64,000 bases of DNA, from positions 2,542,001 through 2,606,000 of the forward strand of contig NC_089180.1 in assembly GCF_947507565.1 (NCBI RefSeq). The letters are read 5' to 3'. Source of the stretch: Oscarella lobularis. Its lineage: Eukaryota; Porifera; Homoscleromorpha; Homosclerophorida; Oscarellidae. Positions 10,481 through 21,165 of the stretch are shown here, piece after piece. Position 1 is the stretch's first letter. Every line of letters starts with the position of its first letter. The notes under the pieces were generated by a model. That model searched no databases. It was not told the origin of the DNA and saw nothing but the letters and a program-made list of their open reading frames with translations. The translations under genes and the position numbers were made by a program.

Positions 10481-12117
10481 AAATGAAAAATCGACCTTAG
10501 AAAGGCCTTTTCACGCCTTGTATGTAAGAGTAAAAGAAAGAAATCGACACGAGTCTCGCGGTCTAAAAGGTGACGATGAGTGGGCGGAAGGCGTTGTTTC
10601 AGATTTTGGTCATCTTCGTTTCGTCGTTCTTCGCATTATTATATGTCCATGTTGTAACTTTTGTTTTATTTCTGGGAAAAGTAAAGTTTCGTAATGACAT
10701 GTTCGCATCCGAAGCCTGCTTCACTCAAACAAGGCTTCTCAATTTATATCTTAAATATTAGTCTTCTTTATGTTTTCTATATATTTGTATTTGATTTCAG
10801 AGGTTCTACTTTAAGAAACATGAATTTTCATTTGGTGGTTAGCAGCAGTCGTTTCCGCTTTAGGACAACGCTGACCGACCTTTACCAAGTCCGTAGACCG
10901 GAATGAATTTGTTGACGTAGATGAGGAAGTTTGCATTGGTTTGGAAAGCGTATGGTCAACTGTTAATTAGTGACGTCATCGCGGCAAGTAACGGACGTCT
11001 CTCTTGGAGAAAGAAGTCGACGTAGCATTTGGCTGTAACCTGCTATTTTTACAGGCTAGAAACACTCGATTTTCCCTTCACTTCCCTCTTTATCAAATAG
11101 TAAACATCTGCCTGTGAAAAGAGCGAAATCTACTGGTAGATTGATTATGAAGTTGGAGTACTCCTAGTATGTGAGCGCGTTAGGTTAAACAAAAGACAGA
11201 CTCTTTTGATTTGTAGTATAAACAAGGTGTTTAATTTAATACCTTCTTGTGAAAGCCTTACAGAAAAAAGGAGACTATATAATTGTTAGCTGCCCCAAAT
11301 TTTATAAATTTTTCAATAGCTGAATTTTTTATCAGTATTGCCAAAACAGACTTCGTTTGTTCCTCTGTTACGGTGAACAAAAACACAATAAGGAGGAGGA
11401 GAAAGAGGAGAAGAAGATCCTCTATTACGTGTTTCTAAAATTAACCGTTTCACTTGGGACGGGATGTTTTTAAGTTTAACGCGATTAACATCGGAGAGCT
11501 TTTATACGAAATTGGATGCTTTCGTGACATCACGTAAGGCTTATAGAGACTGAAAATAGCATTTGAGTATTTTAAGGACTTAGAAATAGAAATATCCCGA
11601 ATCACTATGGCGCGCTTACGCGTCGGCACGCTTACGCATCCACAGGGTTCACTCCAGTAGAAAAAAGAACTATTGAAAAATTCGGAAAACTACGATTATG
11701 CCTAGTTTTTCTCATGTTTTCTGTCGGCGTCGAGCGCACTACACTTGCTAGTAGCTCGTATCCTGATCGGTATAGGGGCATCGAGCGGGGTATCTTCTTA
11801 TTGAACATCTCCTTTGGGCCGCTCTTTTTTATTCAAGAACTTTCAGTTTCTTGTTTTTCGTGATAGACATCTCTTCGTCCTGACTCCTGCTTCGCGACGT
11901 AGCCCTACTTGTAGTTACGGATATACGAAGAAGGGGATTGGAATTAAACGTGAGTTGGATGCGTGCTGCGGTCACGTGTTTAGCGATACTCGGTTACGTC
12001 TCCTATCGTCGCTATTGAAGAGCACCCTAATGTTTTTTTCGTGGCTGAATTCCTGTCGTCACTAAACAAGCGTTCGGCGCTGGGCAAGGGGATCAATTTC
12101 TTCAATGACTTGAGTGC
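10481..12117. other. long stretch without recognisable genes
   Basis: Open frames at 10570-10906 and 11814-12065 are short, hydrophobic or low in coding character and match nothing I recognise. No RNA gene or repeat array is seen. Confidence 0.4.
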
Positions 12118-12149
12118 TTGCGAATGATATTCAGAGAAACCTTTAATTA

Positions 12150-12265
12150 TTTAACAAGCAATACTAAAACACAGGCTGACTTGCCAAACGTGCCATTCTC
12201 GCACCCAAATGACGCTGTTCATCAAATAAACGATACTATGCTTCAGCGTATACAGTGCGGTGCAA
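12150..12265 (+). pseudogene. Helitron helicase fragment
   Basis: About 115 bases closely matching 46870-46975: the reading KTQADLPNVPFSHPNDAVHQ followed by INDTMLQRIQ parallels the Helitron PIF1-like helicase segment at the second site. Both copies share the substitution that spoils the LAERAILAP consensus. The fragment breaks off where the dispersed repeat (12270-12820) starts. Confidence 0.75.
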
Positions 12266-12269
12266 AATT

Positions 12270-12820
12270 CATTATAGGACGAATGCGGCCAACTTCGCGT
12301 CCTGACGGAGACACAGATATGTCTGATACTCCGTGTGCACGAATTCCACCGTTCTACTGGCTCACGAAAGCAACGACTTTTAACTCCTTGCGTTCTCACA
12401 CAGCAAAAAACGCAAATATTCAACTTTCTTTTTTTGACGTGTACTTTTGGGATATTGAGCGGTGGATTTCGGGAGCACTAAACGAGAACGAAAAAGAGAA
12501 CAGCTTTCGTGAGGTAGTGTTTTTCTTTCGCGCGAGCGAAGGGATTCTTGTTAATACTCAACGTGTTTGTGAGGGCGTTTCCGTCTTTGTGAAGCGTCTG
12601 TTCTTTTTTATTTGTTTGGGTCTTCGGTTTTTAAAGCAAAATCTTACTTGATGACATAATTGTGACACCACGGCGACAAAGAGCGCGCTAGCGCCTTTTT
12701 TATTCGTTTGTTGGGTAGACAAACTGTAGAGAGTTGGCAGGGAAGCCTCCTTCAAATCCATGAGAGAATAGCGTGGAGGTTATATAAGGTAGAGAGAAGT
12801 GCGAGAAGCAGAAAGAGTAA
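12270..12820 (+). repeat. dispersed repeat with TATA-like box, copy 1
   Basis: The same sequence recurs at 31648-31870 (plus), 54833-55240 (minus) and, diverged, 14660-15040 (plus). It includes CGTTTCCGTCTTTGTGAAGC, a GCGCTAGCGCCTTTTTTATT block, GCAGGGAAGCCTCCTTCAAA and a TATATAAGG box about 40 bases before its right end. It looks like a promoter-bearing terminal region of a transposon family. The plus-strand open frame through it (12118-12651) is not considered coding. Confidence 0.7.
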
Positions 12821-12823
12821 CTA

Positions 12824-14580
12824 CTCTCCGTCCGCGTTCAGTTGGCCTCCGGAAGATGATAATGAAGGAGGGTTGGAAAAGAGACTAATTAGGCTAATTA
12901 ATATAACAACAAACAGATTTGTTTTAACTTAACGCACGCGATTTGCTCACGCTTTATGCATCATGTTGGGAAGAAAAGGAGTCCGAGTTACGTCCCGAGA
13001 GAGGCGTCTAATTGCCCGCTTCCGATTGTGGCTGGAGAAGGAACGAGACACTCCTCCAAAAAATCGAATCGGCGTTCACCAAGTGGAGAAGAGGCTGAAG
13101 GCAGCTACAGGCGTTTCCATAGAGAATCTAAAGAGAAAGGGGAGGTGGATATTTCTCCCAAAAAGCGGAATCGATATTCAAAGACACGCATGAGAATTAA
13201 TCCTGACGATTTTGACAGAGCAGCAATTCGACGAACGGTGCATGAATTCTACGAAAGAAAAGCGTATCCTACACTAACAACACTGCTCGCCTCCGTTAGA
13301 CAGAAAGGTGTATTTGAAGGAGGTCGAACTGCACTTGCTATGCTTCTAAAAAATATTGGCTTCAGACACTGCAAAAGAAACGACAAGGTTTACTTTTATG
13401 AGAGACCGGAAATCATTCGTCAACGTCATTCGTTTCTTCGGTCAATTAAGAAATATAGAGAGGAAGGCCGTCCGCTTGTATTTCTGGATGAAACCTGGGC
13501 TAATGCCCACATTTCGAAAGAAAGGATATGGCTCGACGATAGTGGAAGAGGCGGATGGAAGAGACCTTCTGGCAGAGGCCAGCGTTTAATAATCCTTCAT
13601 GCTGGATCAAAAAATGGTTGGATACCAGGAGCGTCTCTTGTTTTCCGCTCTAAGAAAAGCAGTGGTGATTACCACGATGAAATGAATGCTAAACATTTTA
13701 ACGAGTGGTTTGAGCATCAATTATTACCCCACTGCCCCGATCAATCTGTTATTATATTAGATAATGCGCCCTACCATAATGCCGTAACAGAAAAAATTCC
13801 AACAAAATCTTCAAGAAAGGGAGAGATGCAAGCTTGGCTTACCAAGCATCAAATTGACTGGGATGTACACGACTTGAAAAGAGAACTGTATGAGAAAATC
13901 AGAAGGGCTGCTCCAAAAAAGTCATTTGTAACCAACAGGCTTGCCTCAGATCGAGGCTTTGTTGTGCTACGTAGTCCTGTTGCTCATTGCGAGCTTAATC
14001 CTATTGAGCTCGCGTGGTCTCAAGTAAAGGGTTTCCTGAGAAAGAACAATACAACTTTCAAGCTCAAAGATTTGGAAGAGCTCGTACCTCAAGCGTTTGA
14101 AGCCGTTACTCAAACGATGTGGGAGGCATTCTGCGGACACGCAGAGAAGGAAGAGCGACGGTTTTGGGAGAAGGATGGGCTTCAAGAGGAAGCAGTCGAC
14201 GATTTTGTAATAAGGTTCGACGTCAGCGACGACGAGGACGAAAGTGACGACGCTACTGCTACTAGTAGGCTATGTGATGACCCATCAGAAGGCGAATCAA
14301 GCGACGAAGACGACGATTACGACGAGAACGACCGATGTTTACTTGAGACTGATCGCGTGACGGACATGACGTAAGACGTAAGTTAATTAGTGGTCAATTA
14401 GAGTCTTTGATATGCGTCACGCTGCTGTAACTTTTGCAATTGCCGTAACCGTTTCGAAACGCAAACCAGTGTATAGCGCGCGCTCAGCGGTTTCGAAAGA
14501 AGTGAACATCGCCTTTCTACGCCATACAGAACCTCATCTACAACCGTTTTTCTAGAGGCCAACTGAACGCGGACGGAGAG
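12824..14580 (+). mobile_element. Tc1/mariner-type DNA transposon with perfect TIRs
   Basis: Perfect 26-bp terminal inverted repeats (12824-12849, CTCTCCGTCCGCGTTCAGTT plus GGCCTC; reverse complement at 14555-14580) flanked by TA on both sides (12822-12823 and 14581-14582), the IS630/Tc1/mariner target duplication. Length 1757 bp. The single gene fills the interior. Related TIRs (CTCTCTGTCCAGCCTGAGTT plus GGCC) start at about 31874 (plus) and 54812 (minus), so the family has more members here. Perfect TIRs and one frameshift indicate recent activity. Confidence 0.9.
12963..14374 (+). pseudogene. Tc1/mariner-superfamily transposase (DDE_3), one frameshift
   Basis: The N-terminus is best read from ATG 12963 (TSRERRLIARFRLWLEKERD, VEKRLKAATGVSIENLKR: DNA-binding HTH). 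A one-base shift in the G-run near 13140 leads into the long frame (SPKKRNRYSKTR, LTTLLASVRQKG) that stays open to 14374. Catalytic blocks: VFLDETWANAH, SVIILDNAPYHN and HCELNPIELAWSQVKGFL, giving D, D and E; I count 81 residues between the second D and the E, far more than the 34 of classic mariners. A WLTKHQIDW block lies in between. The tail is very acidic (SDDEDESDD, GESSDEDDDYDEND). From memory, a lineage named Sailor has about this spacing. Apart from the frameshift the gene looks whole. Confidence 0.88.
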
Positions 14581-14639
14581 TAGCTGTGACGATATTCTTC
14601 GCATCGTGATTATATGCAGCAATTCTAGGAAAGGAAGCT

Positions 14640-15050
14640 TTTCTTAGATGAAGTCTATCAGACCCAAGCCGGTCAGGTCGAATGCGGCTAACTTCGCGTC
14701 CTGACGAAGACAGATGTGTGTACTCCATGTGAGGGCACGAATTCCACCGTTTTACTGTTTGACGAAAGCAACGACTTTCAAGCCATTGCGTTCAAACACA
14801 GCAAAGAAAACCACATGAATGTTAGCGAATGCAAATTTTCAACTTTTTGCTCTTTGAAATGTCATTTTGGGATAGTCAAACCAATTGTGGGGTGGATTTC
14901 CGAGCGTTAAACGAGTACAAATAAGAGAGCGACTTTCGTGAGGCAGTGATTTTTTTATTCGCGCGAGCGAAGGGATTCCTGTGAATGCTCAACGTGTTCG
15001 TGAGGGCGTTTCCGTCTTTTTGAAGCGCCTGTTCTATTTCAATTCGTTAG
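14640..15050 (+). repeat. dispersed repeat, diverged copy
   Basis: Same orientation and order as 12280-12620: TCGAATGCGGCTAACTTCGC, CACGAATTCCACCGTT, a GCGCGAGCGAAGGGATTC block and GAGGGCGTTTCCGTCTTT. With copy 1 it brackets the Tc1/mariner element as direct repeats of roughly 350 bp, but the two copies differ clearly in sequence and indels, so they are not a fresh target duplication. Confidence 0.65.
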
Positions 15051-16320
15051 GCTAGGAAAAGAAGAAAGAACCGGAACTAATTTGTAATCAAGGGAAGCTT
15101 CGAGTTTAACAATACAGTATTTCAACTACAAATAATTCAAATAATGGCTATGATAGCCCTGAACAAGTCTAACTTCCCACATGCACACATGTATACATTC
15201 AATCCACAAAGAACTGATGACACAGTAGTGACCGCGGTATCAGTAGCTGAGACAGACGAAATGCTGCACGATGTCAACCACGCTGAGCCTTGGACAATGT
15301 GCCTTTCATTGCAGATAACACTGTTATTGTTTCTTCACGCCACTTTTAATGAATCATAATAAATTTGCACTTGGGTTCTGAAGACAACGCGACTTCCAGA
15401 GTACGCTTTCATGTCATTCGGACTCACAAGTACTGTAATCTTGTTTTCTTTGTGAAACACTTCTATTAGAAACATCGTTTCTCCCGGCACCTGACTCCAC
15501 TCACCTCTAACTTTTATATATTTTCTTGCATTACAGTAATAGTCATTAAGCAAGCAGACGTAAAATCCACTGTTTGAAAGTTTAGTGGTACAGTGTATCA
15601 ATTGTGATATTGACGGCATAAGCTTTTCTGTAGCGAAACACTGTGTGCAACACTAGTCTTTGTACTGCATCGAAGAATTTGGGTCCTTCAAGAATTTGTG
15701 TCCTTCCGGAAAGAATGTCTGTTTGGAGAACGTCCTTTTATTGCAACGTCGTCTACTAGCCACCTTTAGTCTACAATACAACGTTGGGAGTGTATGATGT
15801 CATAATCACGTGATATACGTACAGTAATACGTGTACACGTCTTCAACGGATATATAGTAGTTACAGTGCGTCCAACGTCTAAACGCAAAAAAGTCCCGGC
15901 TAATTTAGCATTTTCCAAACAGTTTTTCCGGTAGCTTAGACTACCGTAAAGTCGGGATATTAATTAAATACGGAGACGGGGTACCCGTTCCTCTGTCTCG
16001 CACGCCTCCGGCGTTGGGCGGCTTCACGTAACATTCACAGTCACACATATTTCGCCCATACCTCAAAAAGAGTTTTTCGATGTACCTGACCCTACACCAA
16101 CCCTAAGCCTTACTAGCGCGCGGGTCCCCTGTGAAGATTCTCTAATAAATGCCAGTTGTTTTATCGAGTAATTTTTTATTTCATGTCTACTTTGTGACGT
16201 TACCTTTATTCATAAAACTAATAAGAACCAACCTCGCCCCTAACCACACCCCCTGCCACCTTAACAATTCGATCGGGGCTAACGCACCAAGTTCTTCTAT
16301 GAGAGATCACTGACCTAAAG
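15051..16320. other. no firm gene; one minus-strand ORF of unknown nature
   Basis: A minus-strand open frame at 15335-15619 (94 codons, KVRGEWSQVPGETMFLIEVF, ITVLVSPNDMKAYSGSRVVF) has coding-like composition but no recognised domain. Near 15945-15975 a CTACCGTAAAGT motif resembles Tigger-type termini seen at 16985 and 19508. The rest shows nothing. Confidence 0.35.
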
Positions 16321-16329
16321 AAATTAGTT

Positions 16330-16990
16330 AAAATAAAGCGACATGCAGTCAATGAAATAGAAATTCTTCTTCACCGGCGGAAAGCGTGCAGTTTTTCTTT
16401 GTACTCGGTCGGGACAAACTGAGAAGTATTGGCCCCAACTCTTAGGCCTATGCCAACTCGTTTCTTCCAACGAGATAGCCATTGTGGACTCGCAGCAAAA
16501 TGAGACAATCCCAAACCTCCGGCTCGAAGATCTTTGTTGGAAACGGAAAAACCTTCTGAACGCTGATTCTCTCGGTACGAGAAAACGAGAAAACTCTGCT
16601 GTCAAGATCCTGTGACGCTACAGCGGCCCCGGGATAAATTTTTGCATTTTTTTGAGGTGCCGCGGTTCAACTTTATGAGATCCTCGTATTTTGAATTCCA
16701 CTCACGTATTCGCTTCGGATCGACTTCGAACTCTCTTGCTGTCTTCGAAACGTTCCTCCCGTGCTGTCTTGGCCAGGTAATCGCCGAGCATTTGAATGCA
16801 ACGTTGTAAGATGCATGCCGCTTAGCCATTTGTACGTGCGCGACTGATGCAATGCAGGTGCGCAACCGATGCAATTTCTTGTGTTTGGGTGGGCGTTTAC
16901 ACAGAGTGTAACTTACCCTGTACACTATTTTGGGCCTAAAAGGGCTTTCTCGGGTGTGGGCTTTACTCGGTAGTTTACAGTACGGTAGAC
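16330..16990 (-). pseudogene. pogo/Tigger transposase, N-terminal half (minus strand)
   Basis: Reading leftwards, the element starts at about 16990 with a CTGTAAACTACCGAGTAAAG terminus preceded by TA. Then come MAKRHASYNVAFKCSAITW and ARE-FEVDPKRIREWNSKYE (Brinker/psq-type HTH), and after a frame change LAVSNKDLRA-like sequence, FAASPQWLSRWKKRVGIGLR and NTSQFVPTEYKEKL, a CENPB-type second DNA-binding domain. The catalytic half is absent downstream on this strand; the sequence ends near 16330. It is inserted in a gypsy relic. Confidence 0.78.
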
Positions 16991-16992
16991 AA

Positions 16993-17055
16993 GAGAGACC
17001 ATCGGCATTTGCGTGCGGCTCTGACGGTCGATGTTTGATGTCGTACGTTAACATG
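16993..17055 (-). pseudogene. Ty3/gypsy RNase H tail fragment
   Basis: About 60 bases reading YDIKHRPSEPHANADGLSCL, the end of a gypsy tethered RNase H (consensus RPGxxHxNADxLSR). It sits exactly between the two Tigger halves and adjoins the TA of the minus-strand Tigger terminus, so it was probably the insertion target. Confidence 0.65.
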
Positions 17056-17842
17056 GACCAAACTATGGTGAGGTTTGACATGCCGTCCAGACGAACTAAT
17101 GCGTTACGAGGTCAGAAAACAATCGGAATCAGGACGACCATAGCCGAAAAGATAGGTTTTACAGACGCCTTAGCAGCGACAGCAAGTGGCAAAAAATTCC
17201 CAGCCTTTATAGTTTTCAAAGAGAGAACCGGCAAGCTAGGTATCTGAATAAGGAAATCTCTTAGGATTCCGGATAATGTTCGTGTCTATGCAAGCAAGAA
17301 TGGTCGGATGACAAGCGAAATGTTTCATACGTGGCTTAGGACAACGTATGAAACGAAACCAGAATGCCGTTTACTCATTTTTGACGAGTACCGTCGACAC
17401 CAATCGAAAGAGAGCCGGCAGATCATGATCAATGAATGCAATTCCAGGAGGCTGTATTTCAATTGTCCAGCCAATGAATCGTAGCCTTAATAAGCCTTTC
17501 AAAGGAAATATTCGAGACTCGTGAAGCTCCTGGATAAAAAGCAGTGGAGGTGAAAAAACTTCACGTGGCAACTTAAAACAGCCTTCAAGGCAAAACGTCA
17601 TTGATTGGGTCTCGGCTTCGTGGAAACAAATATCTGATAAAATCATTGTCAAATCATTTCTTGTTTGCGGAATTTCCAACGCGTTAGACGGCAGTGAAGA
17701 TGAATACGTCGACGACGTTTTTTTCATTGAAGAAAATGATGAAGATGAAGAAGCCACGGAACCAGACTCCAGTTCCAATCCTGAAAGTGATGTTTCCAAT
17801 CTTGAAAGTGATGTTGAGGAAATAGTTTTTTTAGTGACTTAG
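17040..17842 (+). pseudogene. pogo/Tigger transposase, catalytic and C-terminal half (plus strand)
   Basis: Plus-strand blocks in order: NMDQTMVRFDMPSRRTNALR, ALAATASGKKFPAFIVFK, a stop, VRVYASKNGRMTSEMFHTWL, LLIFDEYRRHQS (second catalytic Asp), GG-CISIVQPMNRSLNKPFK in shifted frames (the QPxD Asp is Asn here), NVIDWVSASWKQISDKII, CGISNALDGSEDEY and a long acidic tail. D of MDQT occupies the first catalytic position. Multiple stops and at least two frameshifts. The 3' terminus of the element appears at about 19467-19511 (GGGCGTTTACTTGGTAGTTT ACGGTA), separated from this gene by the P-like insertion. Confidence 0.82.
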
Positions 17843-17988
17843 AAGACTAGCGCCGAAACTGTACCTTCCATTTCGCGCATTAATGGGTCTCTGAATAAAA
17901 CATTTCACAACATGGGCGTTTACTACGTGAAAGGTTTTCACAAACACAGAGTAAGCGCCCGCCCCCCTCTTCTGGGCGAAAGTTCTAC

Positions 17989-19460
17989 CAGAGATTAAAT
18001 AGGAGAGGGATACGCAACTCGGGCGTCACGTGACTATTTCGCTGACCCCAGCATTGTTACGGCTAGGTCTCGTATCGGATTCGTATAAGCGTGCGGGATA
18101 AAATCGCTTCGTGGGATTTTCACCAAACCTGCAACCTAGATAGGTAAGTAATCCTTAGACCTAAGGGCTATTTCGCTGCTGGAGTCGTAACGTCCGGGAT
18201 GACGGCAATTTTGCACTCTGAAGACTTTTGCACGAGTTATCTGACTCTGTGCTGAGTAGATTTCGTTGGTGCTGCGTTGTGATTGACTATAGCAGGCAGA
18301 GTAAGCGAATAGGCCATGTTTGAAGGGAAAAGCATCTGCAGCGTCGACGCTATAAGCCAAAACATGCTATTTTTAGCGTGTTTCATACGTCACCGTTTAG
18401 GTTTTCGTTCGATTGTTATCGGTACCGTTTAGAACGAAAGAAGAACTCTTTCTGCATCAAAGAGTCACTCTCGCATTTCATTAGTTGGCTCTACTTAGAG
18501 AATACTCCCTGTTTTTCACGCAAGGGTTCATAAACAGCCGTTTCGTTTTTGCAGAAATTATGACTCGGAAGAAGTTGAAACTCTGCAAGGAGAAGCATTC
18601 GCGATTGCGAGCAGATCGGAAGAGGAAGGAAAAAGCGTTTCCAATCCTAAAAAGGCAGATTTGTGAGTGATCTTTTCGCTGTTGAATTGGCCATATCGTT
18701 TGACAAACCCAATGTGTATATTTATATATAGTGATTCGAATGATTGGCACGAAACCGTTTCGGGAAATACCTTGTGCCTTTCAAGACTACAATATAGCCC
18801 TGAAAGTAACTCAGCCGCACCTCCGACTTTCATATCCCATAGTCTCCTCATCGACGAAAGAGGAATAGCGAAGCTACATGTTGCTGGACTTCCAGTCGAT
18901 TTGAAGGCATGCCCAGCTTTGACACTCTCCGAAATCTCTTCCGACAGCGTCAACTATTCTAATTTTCCTTCTTTCATCGATTTGCTTGAGTCATTAGCGA
19001 TTTGTCCCGGCAATCCCGAGAGCATGTTTGTTGACGTAGTCCAAAAGAAAAAGAAGAAGTGCTTTGTTTCTCGAGGAGGAATTCCGTCGTTGAAGGTTGT
19101 CGCGTGGCCTAATCTTGTCAGCGGATCCTTCTGTTCGACGACTGTGCGCTCAAGAAAATGCGAAATTCTGACTACGTCAGGGCAAAGATGCCAGCCTTGC
19201 CAGCAGACACGTGCCCAGCTCCGAGTTTACTACAAGCGCAGTCAAACGCCGTCCTCGCCACTAACCGCGTCTAAATTTGCTAAAAATTCTTCGTTGTCAA
19301 CGCCGCAAAGATCAGGAAAATTTGCACAATTGGCCCGTAAAGCAAAATTTCAACAACGAAAAATTACGCGAACACCAAACATCGAGCCGTTACAATGCTG
19401 GGGTCAGCGAAATAGTCACGTGACGCCCGAGTTGCGTATCCCTCTCCTATTTAATCTCTG
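17989..19460 (+). mobile_element. P-like element with about 76-bp TIRs and 7-bp target duplication
   Basis: Left end CAGAGATTAAATAGGAGAGG and its reverse complement at 19441-19460 start inverted repeats that match base for base over 69 positions, then six of seven more. They are flanked by the direct repeat GTTCTAC (17982-17988 and 19461-19467), close to the 8-bp duplications of P elements. Length 1472 bp. The interior encodes only the N-terminal half of a P-like transposase, so it is non-autonomous. It lies inside the 3' end of the Tigger element to its left. A related terminus occurs at 31536-31580. Confidence 0.88.
18540..19400 (+). pseudogene. P-like transposase N-terminal region
   Basis: Coding-like sequence starts with an acidic segment (YDSEEVETLQGEAFAIASRS). 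The main open part runs from about 18730: CLSRLQYSPESN, PTFISHSLLIDERG, SLAICPGNPESMFVDVV, TVRSRKCEILTTSGQRCQPC, TRAQLRVYYKR and STPQRSGKFAQLARKA. The CPGNP, RSxxCEIL and CxxC blocks match the N-terminal part of P/THAP9-like transposases that I recall from cnidarians and sponges. No RNase H-fold catalytic region follows before the right TIR. Splicing between the acidic segment and the main part is possible (GT near 18663). Confidence 0.72.
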
Positions 19461-19511
19461 GTTCTACAAACGCTTATGGGCGTTTACTTGGTAGTTTACG
19501 GTATTGCCCAT

Positions 19512-20200
19512 AAAAGCGCATGCGCTACTATGTGAATTTATCTCAAGGTGGGCCAATATCTCGGGGTAGCAGCGCATGCGCCAATACCTCAAGGTAAGGT
19601 GCCATCTTGCGCAATTGTTGTCGGGTTGCGAGCTTCCCTGTGCCGCCAACGCTATGGGAGAGGTTGTATTCGCAGCGGATCAACTGGATACGGCAAGCCT
19701 GGCAATCGCAGTTCGGTAATTTGCTGCGCTTGGCGTTGCAGACTCCGCTCGCCGGGCGTGCCGCAGAGGGGAGCATCATTTTTCAAGTTTCTACGGGAAG
19801 CGTAACGCTGCTCTGCAGCAATATTTCATTATGCTTTTTGCGAGAAAAGATTTTGCGCTTCTGACGCTATAACGAGGAAAATACTATAAGAGAAGAGAAG
19901 AGAAGAGACCATCCTTCTATATATATGCATGACCTATAGTACCTTTGGTGAACAATTTTCAGTGAGTAATCTTCAAACTGTCCAGTCTCGTCCAAATTCA
20001 AAGGCTACCGAATACTGCTGTCTCCTCCTCCCGTTACCTACGACGTAGCACATCCAAAGGTAGCACATATACATGTATAGGGAAAAGATTTCTATTTACA
20101 GCAATGTCTCTCTTTCTATCAAACGCCAAACTCCATGTACTTCGCCCACGACGGGAGACAAGAATCGCGATTGAAAATTGTCTGCGAATACCCTTGAAGT
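19512..20200. other. no recognisable gene; GCGCATGCGC palindromes
   Basis: After the Tigger 3' terminus, the palindrome-like motif GCGCATGCGC recurs at about 19519 and 19572 beside CTCAAGGT. A short purine run (AGAGAAG)n lies at 19888-19906. No gene. Confidence 0.4.
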
Positions 20201-20222
20201 AAAGTGTTCGTTAGTTCGGTAC

Positions 20223-20537
20223 TCACGCCGGTATTTTGCTGGGCCTGTTGTTGGCGTACTCTCGGAATATTCTGCGGAGGAGCGCCGTCACTCTCGTCAG
20301 CGTCGCTATCGTCGTCTGTTCGTGAGAATGGCCGGGGTCACTATCGTTGTCTGGTCCGGCAACGCTAAGACCGAAGTCGTCATCGCCATTGTCGCTTTCG
20401 TCGCTAATTCGGTACTCTCCATCTGCGTCTTCGTATTCCTCGTCACCGTCGCCGCTAGATTCATCGTCGCTGGTTTCATCGGTGGTGCCGCGCCATTCTT
20501 CGTCGATTTCAACGCCGAATTCAGCTCGCAATTTCAA
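20223..20537 (-). CDS. acidic, Asp/Glu-rich ORF, unrecognised
   Basis: A 104-codon minus-strand ORF starts FGVEIDEEWRG, continues with an Asp/Glu/Ser-rich run (TDETSDDESSGDGDEEYEDA, SDESDNGDDDFG) and ends with a basic helix (VTALLRRIFREYANNRP). Low-complexity acidic tails like this are common at the ends of Tigger and Tc1/mariner transposases in this window, so it may be a detached C-terminus. The plus-strand translation is a hydrophobic shadow. Confidence 0.4.
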   Translation of the reverse strand: MKLRAEFGVEIDEEWRGTTDETSDDESSGDGDEEYEDADGEYRISDESDNGDDDFGLSVAGPDNDSDPGHSHEQTTIATLTRVTALLRRIFREYANNRPSKIPA

Positions 20538-20983
20538 ATAAACAACATGTCACGTGATATTTTGCTTGACAGTCAGTTCCCTTTCATCCAAGTAGCGAAC
20601 TTTCGATGAACGATGTAACCAAACACACCGACATAAAAGGCCTTGTGCCAGACTAAAGGTGAAATAAGAATAAAAGTATCACAAGTGAAATCTTCTAACC
20701 CAGTCCGAGCTATTGACAGCGTTGCGCTCTACAAGCCATTTTATTTTAACAGTCTCTCACGAGAGCACTTCGACAAATCCCACTTTGAAATTCGATCAGG
20801 CGGTCAAAAGAGACCGAAATAGGAATAGGATGAAACACCATCAATGTTCTTTTTCGTCTAATCGAACCGTCAGAAAGCCTCCTAAAGATCGCAGCGGCGA
20901 CACAAATTTCGTCTCCCTGCCCAGTTTGGGTCTACCTGCCCGCTATGATCTTACAGTAGATCGGAGACCGTCGCCGCTGTTGA

Positions 20984-21165
20984 TATGCCTTCTGAGTTGT
21001 ATTCGGAGAGCATGTTAAGTGCGGAGAACCTAGACTGCAAGGACATCGACGACAGTTCTCCTACAAATGAGCAAAAACCTGAAGCTGAAGTCCGCTCCTG
21101 GATTGCTGATTTGGAATCCAAAGTGATTGATTTGTCAAAAGAAAATGATGCACTACGGGCCTAGA
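20984..21165 (+). CDS. short coiled-coil ORF, possibly a transposase leader
   Basis: An ATG at 20984 opens a 60-codon frame: MPSELYSESMLSAENLDCKD, then AEVRSWIADLESKVIDLSKE and NDALRA before a stop. The last 30 residues have heptad-like spacing. Sequence after the stop (about 21180-21300, FTNDQMHAIHRDGG, GISWTIEIS) recalls the segment before the RNase H fold of P-like transposases, but this is weak. Confidence 0.35.

Noticed and set aside
11814-12065. 83-codon ORF as a small gene
   Set aside because: No coding bias, no conserved motif and no neighbouring exon.
12118-12651. 177-codon plus-strand ORF as one gene
   Set aside because: Its start is a Helitron helicase fragment and the rest is a dispersed repeat also present in other frames and orientations.
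20178-20609. 143-codon hydrophobic plus-strand ORF that could be a membrane protein
   Set aside because: It is the antisense of an Asp/Glu-rich coding stretch (GAC/GAA read as GTC/TTC), which explains the Val/Phe/Ser content.
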